A stretch of DNA of 61,432 nt from Verrucomicrobiota bacterium (GCA_016871675.1 VHCN01000016.1:1-61432), one strand, 5' to 3'; positions 25,965-34,695 are shown, counted from the first letter of the stretch. Notes: generated by a model not told the origin, from the letters alone. Numbers and translations are program-made.

Positions 25965-27553
25965 TGCCGCCACGGTCCCAACGCGGCCCCGCACCGGATT
26001 CGTTTTGGGGCGGGCGTCCCCGATTTGCACCGCGGCGGGAAACGAGGAGCCTCGGCGGGGATTTCACCGATGGCCCAACGAAGAGCGGTGTCGCCGCTCC
26101 ACGGGGCCACCTCCCTCCGATGCCCCGCGGCCTTGCGAGCCTCTGCGAGCCGTGGATTCTCGCCGTGTGTTGCTTCGCCTGTTCGTTGCAGGCCCAATCT
26201 CCCGCGCTGACCGGGCAGCTTCAGTTCCTTGATGGCGCGTCCCTTCACGGCGCGTTGCTCGGCATCGATCCCCATCGCGGCGTGCGCTGGCAGCATCCCG
26301 CGGCCGCGCAGCCCATCGAGTTCAACCCGCGCAATCTCCAGCAGGTGCGATTCGACCGGTCGCCGCTCCTTCCCACAAACTCTGCGGCGTCGTGCCGGTT
26401 CGTGTTTCTCAACGGCGACGAGTTGCTTGGCAGGCTCGTGTCGCTCGATTCGGAGCGAGTCGTGCTGGAGACATGGTTCGCGGGCCGCGTGAGCGCGCCG
26501 CGCGATTCGCTGCGCTCCATGGCATTCATCACCGGGCCGCACGGCTCGTATTACGAGGGGCCGACCGGCACGGACGGGTGGAAGATCAGCTCGCAAGGGC
26601 CGCAGTTTATCATCCGCGCGGGTCCGGAAGGCGCCAAGCAGGTGCCCGCCGCGCCCGCGGCGCCGTGGCGCTATGCGGATGGCGCGTTCATTTCCGAGGG
26701 CGTGGGCTTCCTCGGCCGCGACTTCAAGCTGCCCGACCAGGCGCGCATCGAGTTCGACCTCGCATGGCAGGGACCGCTCGGCCTGCTGGTGAACGTCTAC
26801 ACCGACGTGCTGGATCGATTCGACTACAGCCAGGGCGCCTACCAGATCAACCTCGGCTCGGGCTACGCCAACCTCATGCGCATCCAGGGCAACGCCGGCA
26901 TGATGCACCTCGGCATGGCGCAAATCCCCGCGATGACGCTGAAGAACAAGGCCCGCATCGAGCTTCGCATGAGCCGCCAGCAAAACTCCATCACGCTGCT
27001 TTCCGACGGCGAGCAGATCCAGCACTGGCGCGACCCGGCGGGCTTTGCCGGACAGGGAACGGGCATCACATTTTACTCGCAGCGGATCGGGCCGGGCGTG
27101 CGCATCAGTTCCTTGCGCGTCTCGGCGTGGGACGGCAAAAGCGACGCGCAGGGCGAGCCCCACACCAATCACTCCGCGAACCTCGTCAAGCTTGCGAACA
27201 GCGACCGCGTCACCGGCCGGATGCAATCCGTCCGTGACGACAAGCTCGTCATCGCGACCGCGCAGGCCGAGCTGACGATCCCGCTCGCGCGCGTGACGGA
27301 GATCATTCTCGCGGGGGACAACGCATTGCGGCCGCCGCGCCAGCCGGGCTCCGTGCAGTTGCACCTGCCCACGGGCGAGCGCGTGACCCTCGCGGCTGCG
27401 ACGTGGAACGGATCGCTTGCGGGCGGAGTGAGCCCAAACTTTGGACCCGTGTCGCTCGGCGCCGCATGGGTTCGATCGCTGGAGTTCAACCCGGCGCGGC
27501 CGGGGAATTCGGCGGACGAACTGGACTTCTTCGGGACGGAGGTCCAGCGATGA
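25961..27553 (+). CDS. Three-paralogue family protein 2 (beta modules + concanavalin-like domain)
   Basis: A 530-residue paralogue of the preceding protein with the same plan: two N-terminal beta modules (LQFLDGASLHGALLGI; FLNGDELLGRLVSLDSERVV), a jelly-roll domain (GRDFKLPDQARIEFDLAW, VYTDVLDRFDYS, GTGITFYSQRIGPGVRISSL, RVSAWDG) and two C-terminal modules (NSDRVTGRMQSVRDDKLVI; LPTGERVTLAAATWNGSLAG). A signal peptide (LASLCEPWILAVCCFACSLQ) begins only near residue 58, so the ATG at 26120 may be the true start; the ATG at 25961 overlaps the previous stop by 4 nt and follows GGGAGGA at almost no spacing. No catalytic residues are assignable; carbohydrate or polymer binding is an inference from the fold. 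Confidence 0.65.
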   Translation: MMPPRSQRGPAPDSFWGGRPRFAPRRETRSLGGDFTDGPTKSGVAAPRGHLPPMPRGLASLCEPWILAVCCFACSLQAQSPALTGQLQFLDGASLHGALLGIDPHRGVRWQHPAAAQPIEFNPRNLQQVRFDRSPLLPTNSAASCRFVFLNGDELLGRLVSLDSERVVLETWFAGRVSAPRDSLRSMAFITGPHGSYYEGPTGTDGWKISSQGPQFIIRAGPEGAKQVPAAPAAPWRYADGAFISEGVGFLGRDFKLPDQARIEFDLAWQGPLGLLVNVYTDVLDRFDYSQGAYQINLGSGYANLMRIQGNAGMMHLGMAQIPAMTLKNKARIELRMSRQQNSITLLSDGEQIQHWRDPAGFAGQGTGITFYSQRIGPGVRISSLRVSAWDGKSDAQGEPHTNHSANLVKLANSDRVTGRMQSVRDDKLVIATAQAELTIPLARVTEIILAGDNALRPPRQPGSVQLHLPTGERVTLAAATWNGSLAGGVSPNFGPVSLGAAWVRSLEFNPARPGNSADELDFFGTEVQR

Positions 27554-28998
27554 GGGAGGGAATGGGGATGAAGTTCAAGAGCAGGATCAGGATTACGGCA
27601 GACTGCGTGCGGGCGTGGACAAACTGTTTCCCTCCCAATCTTGCGCGTAGTCCTCATCTCCTCCTCCTCTCCCTCCTCGCGCTCGCCGCGTTCCCCTCGG
27701 GCGCGCAATCGAACCTTGTCCCACCGCCGCGCCACGCGCTGCTGTTTCACAATGGTGACCTGCTCTACGGAACACTCCACTCCATCCGGCCCGGCGGTGA
27801 GTTGCGGTGGAATCATCCCGATGTCGGCGCCCCGATTCAGTTTGCGCTCACGAATTTCAGCGAAATCCACCTCGGCTCCCAGCCGCCACCGGCTTCGCGC
27901 CCGGAGAACTTCTGCCACGTGCAGCTTGTGAATGACGATGAACTGTCCGGCGGCTTGCTCTCGCTGGACGCGGACAGCGTGGTGCTCGACACGTGGTTCG
28001 CCGGGAAACTCGCGCTGCCGCGCGCGCGCGTGCGCTCGATTCTCCCCGTGCCGCCGCCCGCGGCGCTGCTGTTCGACGGTCCCACCGGGCTTGAGGGGTG
28101 GACCCATGGCAGGGTGCAGGGCATCGAAAACTCCGGGCAGTGGCGCTACGTGAACGGCGCCTTCACCGCGTCGCAGTCAGCGAGCCTTGCGCGCGACCTC
28201 AAGCTGCCCGACCGTTCGAACATCGAGTTCGAGATGGCGTGGCGCGGAACGTTCAACCTCGCCATCGCGCTCTACACCGACTCGCTGCAGCCCGTGAGCC
28301 TGCGCGCGAAGGAAAACGAGCCGGACTTCGGCGCGTTCTACTCGCTCCAATTGAACAACCCCGTGCTCAGCGTGCTGCATGTGTCCAAGGCCGCCCCCTT
28401 GAAGCAGCTCGGGCAGAGCGTGATCTCCTCCTTCAATCAGACCAACCGCTCGCGCATCGCCATCCGCACGGACCGCCCGCAGAACATCATCGCGCTCTAC
28501 GCCGACGGGGCGCTCATCAAGACTTGGTCCGACCCGGACGGCTTCAACGCCGGGGGCACGGGCGTGCGCTTCGTGCATCAGGGCGTCGGCGCGGTTCGCA
28601 TCTGGAACTTGCGCGTGACCGAGTGGGACGGCCGGTTCGACACGCCCGCGGCGCCCGCGGCCAATCCCGCGCTGGATCTTGCGCGCCTCGTGAATCACGA
28701 CACGGTCGTCGGCCCGCTCAAAACCCTGCGCGATGGCAGGCTCGTGTTTCACATCGGCGGGAACGACATCGAAGTCCCGTTGGCGCGAGTGACGCGAGTG
28801 GATTTCGCCCCGGCAAGGGCCGAGGCCCTTCCCGCCCGGCGCGGCGAATCGCGCTTCTTTTTTGCGCAGCGCGGGCACGTGACGATGGAACTTGCCGGGT
28901 GGGACTCGCGCCGGATGTCTGGAACCAGCCGGGTGTTCGGAACGGCCGGGTTCAACCCGGCGTCGTTCAGCCGGATCCAGTTCGCGCCACTGCCGTAG
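27550..28998 (+). CDS. Three-paralogue family protein 3 (beta modules + concanavalin-like domain)
   Basis: A 482-residue paralogue, counted from the ATG at 27550 that overlaps the previous stop by 4 nt (ATGA); the frame is open further upstream but that part lies inside the preceding gene. A clear signal peptide (SPHLLLLSLLALAAFPSGAQ, about 33-52) is followed by two beta modules (LLFHNGDLLYGTLHSIRPGG; LVNDDELSGGLLSLDADSVV), the jelly roll (ARDLKLPDRSNIEFEMAW, IALYTDSLQPV, GTGVRFVHQGVGAVRIWNL, RVTEWDG) and two more modules (LVNHDTVVGPLKTLRDGRLVF; VTMELAGWDSRRMSG). It is the most diverged of the three and ends the plus-strand run, 26 nt from a convergent gene. Confidence 0.7.
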   Translation: MREGMGMKFKSRIRITADCVRAWTNCFPPNLARSPHLLLLSLLALAAFPSGAQSNLVPPPRHALLFHNGDLLYGTLHSIRPGGELRWNHPDVGAPIQFALTNFSEIHLGSQPPPASRPENFCHVQLVNDDELSGGLLSLDADSVVLDTWFAGKLALPRARVRSILPVPPPAALLFDGPTGLEGWTHGRVQGIENSGQWRYVNGAFTASQSASLARDLKLPDRSNIEFEMAWRGTFNLAIALYTDSLQPVSLRAKENEPDFGAFYSLQLNNPVLSVLHVSKAAPLKQLGQSVISSFNQTNRSRIAIRTDRPQNIIALYADGALIKTWSDPDGFNAGGTGVRFVHQGVGAVRIWNLRVTEWDGRFDTPAAPAANPALDLARLVNHDTVVGPLKTLRDGRLVFHIGGNDIEVPLARVTRVDFAPARAEALPARRGESRFFFAQRGHVTMELAGWDSRRMSGTSRVFGTAGFNPASFSRIQFAPLP

Positions 28999-29024
28999 GT
29001 CGTCGTCCGCGATCGGGTCGAGGA

Positions 29025-30965
29025 CTACTTGCCGCCGGAAGCCGCCTGCTTCGGGTCGCCGCCGCTTTGGAGGAACGCGAGCAGGTCGAGAATCTGCTCG
29101 CGGCTCATCAGGTTCATCAACCCCGCGGGCATCAGCGAACTGGGCTGCGGCGTGCGCGAGGCAATGTCCTTCTTCGCAAACTTCTGGATGAGGTTTGCGC
29201 CGGGACCCGTCTGCACGAACAGCGTGTCGCCCTCCTCCTTCACGAGGAAGCCCGTGAACGGCTCGTTGTTCCCGACCGGCTTGAACTCGTAGGGCCGGTA
29301 TCGCGGCTCGATGATCTTCGACGGTTCGAGGATTTCCGACAGCACGGCCTTGGCGTCGCCCTTGTATTTGGCGAAGACGCCGGTGAGTTCGGGTCCGTAA
29401 TCCACTCCCTCCTTGCCGACTTTGTGGCACGCGACGCAGCCGATGGTGGTGAACAGCGCGCGGCCCTTCTCGAAGGCCCGCCCGCGCGCGAGCTCCGGCA
29501 GGTCGGGCTCGAGGTCGGCAAGCTTCCACTCCGTGATCACCGGCGCGGCCGGTTCTTCCGGCGCCTTCGCGAGGTGCTCGTCGAGGTCTTTCACCACCCT
29601 GAGCACGCCGCGCATGCGCTGCCAGTGGCCGGGAAACGTGCACACATACGGATAGTCACCCGGGGCCGAAGGTGCGGTGAACCGAAGCCGCGCGCTCTCG
29701 GACGGATTCAACATCTTCGTCGCCTGCAGGATCTTCGGCGACACCGGGACGTAAAGCCGGCCTTGCGCGTCGGGCACGGGTTGCATCCTTTCGGCCGCGG
29801 CGCCGATTTCGTCGAGCGCGCCCGGGAGCGTGAGCACAAAATTGTGCGGCATCGCGTCCGTGTTCTCGAACACCAGTTCGATCGGCTTGCCTGCCTCCGC
29901 GAGCAGCAGGACCTTGTCGAAAAACATCTGCTCGTGAAGCGTTCGCAGCCGCAGCACGTTCACGCCGAGCCCGCGAAACGCCGTCGCGAGGGGCGCGCCC
30001 GCGTCGCGCGGGAGTTTCGCCGCAAGCGCGACGCCGAGTTGCGTCATGTCGAGGAAGTCATCCTGCGTCCGCTGCGCCTCCGGCACTTTCCGGGCGGCGA
30101 CAAGCAGCGCGTCGGCGAAGGGCTTGATCTGCCCCTCCGGCCACTTGTCGCGCGGCAGGGCGAGCGCCGCGCGGGCGCAGTCCGGCGCGTCGATGCCCGC
30201 GGCGGCGAGTGCCGCGAGCGCGTTGAACACCTCCGCCTCGTGCCCGCCCATCACCGCCGCGGCCGAAATCGCCGCGCGTCGCACAACTGCGTCGCCACCG
30301 GGCTTGAGCAGGGGAAGCGTCCTCGCGACGAACGCTGCGCGCTTCGCGCCGTCAGCCACGAGGGGCACGCCGCCGAGCAGGTTCGCGAGGGCGCCCGGCT
30401 TGCCGTCCGCGAAAGTCCACAACGCATCCGCGGGGCGGATCGCGATGAGCGCCGCGAACGCGGCCTGACGCGCGGACGCCGGGCCGTCGCCGCCCGCGAG
30501 CGTCTCAAGGTCGGGCTGGTGCTTTTCCAATTCGGCCGGCTTCTGCGAGGCGAGCAGCCGGGACAACTCGGCGAGCACCTTCGCGTCTTCGGGTTTGAGC
30601 CGCCGGATGCCCGCGAGAATCTCCGTCGGCACGTCGGACTTGTTGATTTTCGCGAGCGCGGCGAGGGCGTCCTGCTTGAACTTCACGGCGATGCCAGGCC
30701 GGGCCACGATGGCCTCGTGAACGGGGGCGAATTTCGCGTGCGTGTCCTCGCGATCCACGAGCAGGAGCTGCTCATTCGAGAGCCGGCCGAGCTGGAACTT
30801 CACGATCACGGGGCTCTTGTCGAGGAACACGACGGGCTTGTCCGCCTTTGCGCCCTGGGGGTGGTCGTCGTGTTGCGCCATCGCGAACGAAGGCGGCGTG
30901 ACCAGCATCAAGCCGGCGGCGAGAAGGACGAGTTGAGGAAAGCCGCCCGGCCCGTTCGAGTTCAT
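29025..30965 (-). CDS. Secreted blue-copper / cytochrome c fusion protein
   Basis: A 646-residue protein from the ATG at 30965, chosen because the signal peptide (VLLAAGLMLVTPPSFAMA) follows directly; an upstream ATG at 31004 would put 13 residues before it. Residues about 40-340 are helical with HEAT-like character. A plastocyanin/azurin-type domain follows (about 350-465) with MPHNF and VCTFPGHWQRM, giving the His, Cys, His and Met expected of a type 1 copper site. The C-terminal region (about 485-640) is a cytochrome c domain of the PVC haem-binding type with CVACH near 508-512 and LMPAGLMNLM supplying a possible axial Met. It should be a periplasmic electron carrier. It is convergent with the paralogue gene array. 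Confidence 0.8.
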   Translation of the reverse strand: MNSNGPGGFPQLVLLAAGLMLVTPPSFAMAQHDDHPQGAKADKPVVFLDKSPVIVKFQLGRLSNEQLLLVDREDTHAKFAPVHEAIVARPGIAVKFKQDALAALAKINKSDVPTEILAGIRRLKPEDAKVLAELSRLLASQKPAELEKHQPDLETLAGGDGPASARQAAFAALIAIRPADALWTFADGKPGALANLLGGVPLVADGAKRAAFVARTLPLLKPGGDAVVRRAAISAAAVMGGHEAEVFNALAALAAAGIDAPDCARAALALPRDKWPEGQIKPFADALLVAARKVPEAQRTQDDFLDMTQLGVALAAKLPRDAGAPLATAFRGLGVNVLRLRTLHEQMFFDKVLLLAEAGKPIELVFENTDAMPHNFVLTLPGALDEIGAAAERMQPVPDAQGRLYVPVSPKILQATKMLNPSESARLRFTAPSAPGDYPYVCTFPGHWQRMRGVLRVVKDLDEHLAKAPEEPAAPVITEWKLADLEPDLPELARGRAFEKGRALFTTIGCVACHKVGKEGVDYGPELTGVFAKYKGDAKAVLSEILEPSKIIEPRYRPYEFKPVGNNEPFTGFLVKEEGDTLFVQTGPGANLIQKFAKKDIASRTPQPSSLMPAGLMNLMSREQILDLLAFLQSGGDPKQAASGGK

Positions 30966-31021
30966 GACGCGGCGACTATGGACGAAGCCGCGCGCGGATT
31001 CCATTCAAGAGTCGCCGCCCG

Positions 31022-32416
31022 TCACACTTCGAAGTGCTGCTTGTATTCGGGCACGTGGACCTCGGCCCGCGGCCGGAGCTTGCGCAACGTGTCGCCAAAG
31101 GCGAGCGCCTGCGACTCCTCGCCGTGGATCACGAAGATCTTCCGGAGGTTCCCGGTGAGTCGCCGGACGTATTCGCGCAGCTCGTGCTTGTCCGCGTGGC
31201 CGGAGAAGGCGTCGAGCCGGGCGACTTGCGCGCGGACTTCGTGGGGTTCGCCGAAGATGTTCACGGGGCATTTGCCCGCGAGAATTTGCGCGCCGAGCGT
31301 GTGCTCCGCGCAAAAGCCGATGAAGAGCACGAGATTCGCGGCATCGCCCATGTGGTTGATCAGGTGGTGCCGGATGCGCCCCGCCTCGCACATGCCGGAC
31401 GCGCTGATGATGATGGCCGGGCCTTTCAGCTCGTTGAGCTTCCGCGACTGCATCGAGTCGCGGATGTAGGTGAGGTTCTCCATCGCGAACGGGTTCGCCA
31501 CGTCGCGCAGGAATTTGTAGATGGACTCGTTGAAGCACTCCGGGTGGAGCCGGTAAACCTCGGTCGCGTTCACGCTCAGCGGGCTGTCCACGAACACCGG
31601 CACGCGGGGCAGCCGGTCGGCGAGGATCGCCTGATGCAGCGCGTAGACCGCCTGCTGCGTCCGGCCGACGCTGAACGCCGGGATGATGACCTTGCCGCCC
31701 CGCGAAAGCGTCTCGTGGACGATCCGGCCAGCCTCCTCGCGGGCGGAGGCCTTCACGAAGTGCTCGCGGTCGCCGTAGGTGCTCTCGACTTGCAGGAAGT
31801 CCACGTCTTCCACCGGCTGCGGGTCGCGCAGGATGTCGTCGTCGCCGCGGCCGACGTCGCCGCTGAAGAGCCAGCGGAACGTGCGGCCGCCCTCGCGCAC
31901 GTCGAGCACCACTTGCGCGCTGCCAAGGATGTGCCCCGCGTCGCGGAAGGTGACCGTCACGCCGTCGGCCACAGGCATCGGGCGGTCGTAGTTGATGGCA
32001 ACGAACTGGCGGATGGCCATCTCGGCATCGGTCGCGGAGTAGAGCGGTTCGACCGGTGGCAGCCCCTTCTTCGCGCGCTGCTTGGAGACGAACGCCGCGT
32101 CGTCCTTCTGGATGCCCGCGGAATCCTCAAGCATGATGCTCGCAAGGTCGCGCGTGGCAAAGGTGCAGTAGATGTTGCCGGTGAAGCCCTGCTTGCAGAG
32201 GTTCGGCAGGTTGCCGCAATGGTCGATGTGCGCGTGGCTGAGCACGACGCAGTCGAGCATCTTCGGGTCGAACGGGAAGCAGCAGTTGCGCGCGATGGAT
32301 TCCTCGCGCCGACCCTGAAACAGCCCGCACTCGACGAGGATGCGGCGGCCGTTCACCTCGAAGAGATACATCGAGCCGGTCGTGGTGCGCGTGGCGCCGA
32401 AGAAGTGGACTTTCAT
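31022..32416 (-). CDS. Beta-CASP metallo-beta-lactamase-fold RNase
   Basis: A 464-residue cytoplasmic protein of the CPSF73-like beta-CASP group. The first metal motif SHAHIDHCG is at residues 60-68 (H61, H63, D65, H66); DAGHILGSAQ and FSGDVGRGD supply further ligands; the beta-CASP insertion carries IIISASGMCEAGRIRHHL; the closing part has FSGHADKHEL and IHGEESQAL. These are the standard motifs for zinc-dependent RNA endo/exonucleases, so RNA cleavage is likely. Length is normal. It overlaps the MFS gene by 4 nt (ATGA), with the MFS gene upstream, an odd functional pairing. Confidence 0.9.
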   Translation of the reverse strand: MKVHFFGATRTTTGSMYLFEVNGRRILVECGLFQGRREESIARNCCFPFDPKMLDCVVLSHAHIDHCGNLPNLCKQGFTGNIYCTFATRDLASIMLEDSAGIQKDDAAFVSKQRAKKGLPPVEPLYSATDAEMAIRQFVAINYDRPMPVADGVTVTFRDAGHILGSAQVVLDVREGGRTFRWLFSGDVGRGDDDILRDPQPVEDVDFLQVESTYGDREHFVKASAREEAGRIVHETLSRGGKVIIPAFSVGRTQQAVYALHQAILADRLPRVPVFVDSPLSVNATEVYRLHPECFNESIYKFLRDVANPFAMENLTYIRDSMQSRKLNELKGPAIIISASGMCEAGRIRHHLINHMGDAANLVLFIGFCAEHTLGAQILAGKCPVNIFGEPHEVRAQVARLDAFSGHADKHELREYVRRLTGNLRKIFVIHGEESQALAFGDTLRKLRPRAEVHVPEYKQHFEV

Positions 32417-33735
32417 CTTGAGTTCGGTGGCTTTGCCGCGGGTGTTTGAGCAGCGCGGGGCGGACTCGGCTGGGCGGCGGCATCACTGTCCTTTCCCCAC
32501 AACAAGGTCAACGCGATGAAGCCGATGAGCGGCGCGAGCCCGGCAAGGGCGATGCCGAGGTCGAAGGACTTCGTGGTGTCGTAAAGCCTGCCAAACACCC
32601 ACTGCAACGGCGACGACGTGACCCAAGCGACGAAACCCAGCGTGCCCGTCACCTTGCCCTGATGTTTCGTGCTGAGTTCCTGGCTGAACGAGTAGTAGCA
32701 CGGGAACAACCCGAGCGAGCCGGCGGCAATCACAAGCAGCACTCCCAGCAAAGGCCAGCCGCGCGGCAGCCACGAGATTGCGCCCGTGAGCGCGCACAGC
32801 AGCGCGCAAACGCCGAACACCGTCGCGCGCGAGCGATGCACAGGCTGCCCGCGCCTGACCAGCCACAGCGACGCCGCGCCCGCGGCGAGACAGCCCACAT
32901 CCGTCGCCACGTAGTAGAGCGAGTTGAAGTAGAGCGCCTCCGGCTCCGCGTAGCCGCGCCCCTGGATGAGGAACTTCGGCAGCCACGCGCGGATGATCTG
33001 CCAGCAGGTGTTGATGCATGCGACCACCACCACGAGCGCGAGGAAGCGCCGGCTGAGGATGACCTCGAAGAACGGCCGGTCGGGCTGGTTCGCCGCGGGC
33101 TCGCCGGCTTTGTCCGTCTCCACCACGGCAGGCGTGTCGAAATCCTGCGGCTTGAGCAGCGCGAACCATGCGACCATCCACACGAGTCCGAAGCTGCCGA
33201 TGACCAGGAACGGCATCCGCCACGCCCCCTCCTCCGTCCGGCCCGCGAGCATCCACGTCATGATGAGCGGCGTGGTGATGGCGCCGATGGACGCGCCGCT
33301 TTGCAGCACGCTGTTGCCCATCGTGCGCTGCTCGCGCGAGAGCAGGCGCTGCGTGGTCTTGAGCGCGCACGGCCAGTGGCCCGCCTCGAACAGGCCGAGC
33401 AGCGTGCGGCACACCAGCAAGCCCTCGTAGCTTTTCACGAGCCCCGTGGCGAAGCCCATCAGCGACCACAACATCACGACGCAGGGATACAGCCAGCGGA
33501 CACTCCACTTGTCCGCGATGACGCCGAAGCTGACCGCGCCGACCGCGAACGCGTAGCCGAAGCACATCTCGAGCGTGCCGTATTGCGCCTCCGAGAGCTT
33601 GAACTCCGTGGTGATGCGGACCGAGACATTCGGCAGCGTCTGCCGGTCCATATAGAGCAGCATGGACGCAAGCAGGAGCAGTCCGCAGACGAGCCACTTC
33701 CAGGCAGCCGGACGATGAGCGGGCACATCACTCAT
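32413..33735 (-). CDS. MFS transporter, hexuronate/anion:cation symporter type
   Basis: A 440-residue membrane protein, from the ATG at 33735 (an in-frame ATG at 33816 would add a charged, non-homologous-looking 27 residues). The first transmembrane helix begins WKWLVCGLLLLASMLLYMDR, and the segment DRQTLPNVSVRITTEFKLSE is typical of the ExuT/GudP-like anion:cation symporters. The loop 2-3 region FGVIADKWSVRW matches the MFS signature. FEAGHWPCALKTTQRLLSR is a further family hallmark. Twelve helices can be traced. The likely substrate is a sugar acid, inferred from family only. Its stop overlaps the beta-CASP gene start. Confidence 0.85.
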   Translation of the reverse strand: MSDVPAHRPAAWKWLVCGLLLLASMLLYMDRQTLPNVSVRITTEFKLSEAQYGTLEMCFGYAFAVGAVSFGVIADKWSVRWLYPCVVMLWSLMGFATGLVKSYEGLLVCRTLLGLFEAGHWPCALKTTQRLLSREQRTMGNSVLQSGASIGAITTPLIMTWMLAGRTEEGAWRMPFLVIGSFGLVWMVAWFALLKPQDFDTPAVVETDKAGEPAANQPDRPFFEVILSRRFLALVVVVACINTCWQIIRAWLPKFLIQGRGYAEPEALYFNSLYYVATDVGCLAAGAASLWLVRRGQPVHRSRATVFGVCALLCALTGAISWLPRGWPLLGVLLVIAAGSLGLFPCYYSFSQELSTKHQGKVTGTLGFVAWVTSSPLQWVFGRLYDTTKSFDLGIALAGLAPLIGFIALTLLWGKDSDAAAQPSPPRAAQTPAAKPPNSR

Positions 33736-33788
33736 GGGGAGGTGGGGCGCACGAAGACGGGATTCTCGGGTTGCATTCTCACGGAACT

Positions 33789-34547
33789 TCATCCGTTCCA
33801 CGATCGCCCATCCCACTTGAGGATGCGTTCGAGGAGCTTGACCACGTCGTCCGTGAACACCCGGAAGATGGTTTCACCCTTGTCCGCCGTGGCAAAGCGC
33901 GGGTCGCCGATGTGGCCGGGCACGCTGCGGTCGCCCATGATCCAGCCGCGGTTCGCCGGCTCGAACGGGTTGCCAAACTCGACCGGTTCGACCTTCTTCA
34001 AGTCGCCGACGAGGTGCGGCGCGAGGCGGAGCATCATGCTCGTCTCCCACTCGCAGGCGTGGCCCATGCGCTGTTGCTTGATGTCGCGGTTGACCTCGTG
34101 CGGCTTGCCGCCGAGCAGCCAGTAGGTCGCGAAGAGCAGGAGCAGGTCGCGCCGCGCGCGATGTTTCTGGCGCAGCTCGAACACGGCCTGTTTGCCGGGC
34201 ACGTCGTTGCCGCCGTGGCCGTTGATGAAGACGATGCGCCGGAAGCCGTGCGTGATGAAGTTGTCCATCAGCCCGCCAAGCAAATCGAGATACGCGCGGG
34301 GCGCGGCGGAGAGCGTGCCGGGAAAGTCCATGTGATGCTCGGAGTTGCCGAGCCACTGGAGTGGCGCGAAAAGCACGCAGTCGCCGAGGCGCTCGCTCGC
34401 GCGGCGGATGATTTCGCCGCAGAGGAGGCTGTCGGTGAAGACGGGCATGTGGCGTCCATGCTGTTCGAGCGCGGCGACGGGGAAGACGACGGGCGTGTCC
34501 TTGCTGAGGGCCTGGACATCGGGCCACTTGAGGTCGGCGAGTTGCAT
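33789..34547 (-). CDS. Creatininase-family amidohydrolase
   Basis: A 252-residue protein of the creatininase family (creatinine amidohydrolase, also formamide hydrolases of riboflavin/F420 or mycofactocin pathways). Metal-ligand motifs are in order: ALEQHGRHMPVFTD (Glu, His, Asp), FINGHGGND (His) and ACEWETSMM (Glu). These place it as a zinc-dependent amide hydrolase of the cytoplasm. No riboflavin genes are adjacent, so the substrate cannot be assigned. It lies 53 nt upstream of the MFS gene on the same strand; together they may take up and open a small cyclic amide or sugar derivative. Confidence 0.85.
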   Translation of the reverse strand: MQLADLKWPDVQALSKDTPVVFPVAALEQHGRHMPVFTDSLLCGEIIRRASERLGDCVLFAPLQWLGNSEHHMDFPGTLSAAPRAYLDLLGGLMDNFITHGFRRIVFINGHGGNDVPGKQAVFELRQKHRARRDLLLLFATYWLLGGKPHEVNRDIKQQRMGHACEWETSMMLRLAPHLVGDLKKVEPVEFGNPFEPANRGWIMGDRSVPGHIGDPRFATADKGETIFRVFTDDVVKLLERILKWDGRSWNG

Positions 34548-34604
34548 GATGATTGAGGCGAAGGCTAGCGATCACACCGGCGATGACAAGCAGCGAGGCG
34601 CGTG

Positions 34605-34695
34605 GGGCGCATCTCAGTTCATTGCAACCCTCTCCCCTCGTCGGACGAGGGGGGGGAGGAACGGGGTGAGGGGCGCCATAAACTGAGATGCGCCC
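34605..34695. repeat. MITE-like palindromic element
   Basis: A 91-bp element bounded by perfect 15-bp inverted repeats (GGGCGCATCTCAGTT at 34605-34619 and its complement at 34681-34695), with similarity reaching further inward. The centre contains CTCCCCTCGTC next to GACGAGG and a G-run, a nested hairpin. No ORF and no clear target-site duplication. It resembles non-autonomous mobile or REP-type elements. Confidence 0.7.

Noticed and set aside
27403-27549. Upstream start at 27403 for the third paralogue
   Set aside because: It would place about 49 residues inside the preceding gene in another frame and ahead of the signal peptide; the ATG at 27550 gives a normal 4-nt overlap.
28098-31469. 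Plus-strand open frame of 1123 codons across the third paralogue and the copper/cytochrome gene
   Set aside because: It runs over the end of one real gene and antisense to another, with Arg/Ala/Gly-rich sequence and no domain; both real genes have signal peptides and motifs.
34605-34695. An intact insertion sequence
   Set aside because: It is only 91 bp, has no ORF and no target-site duplication could be identified, so only a MITE-like label is justified.
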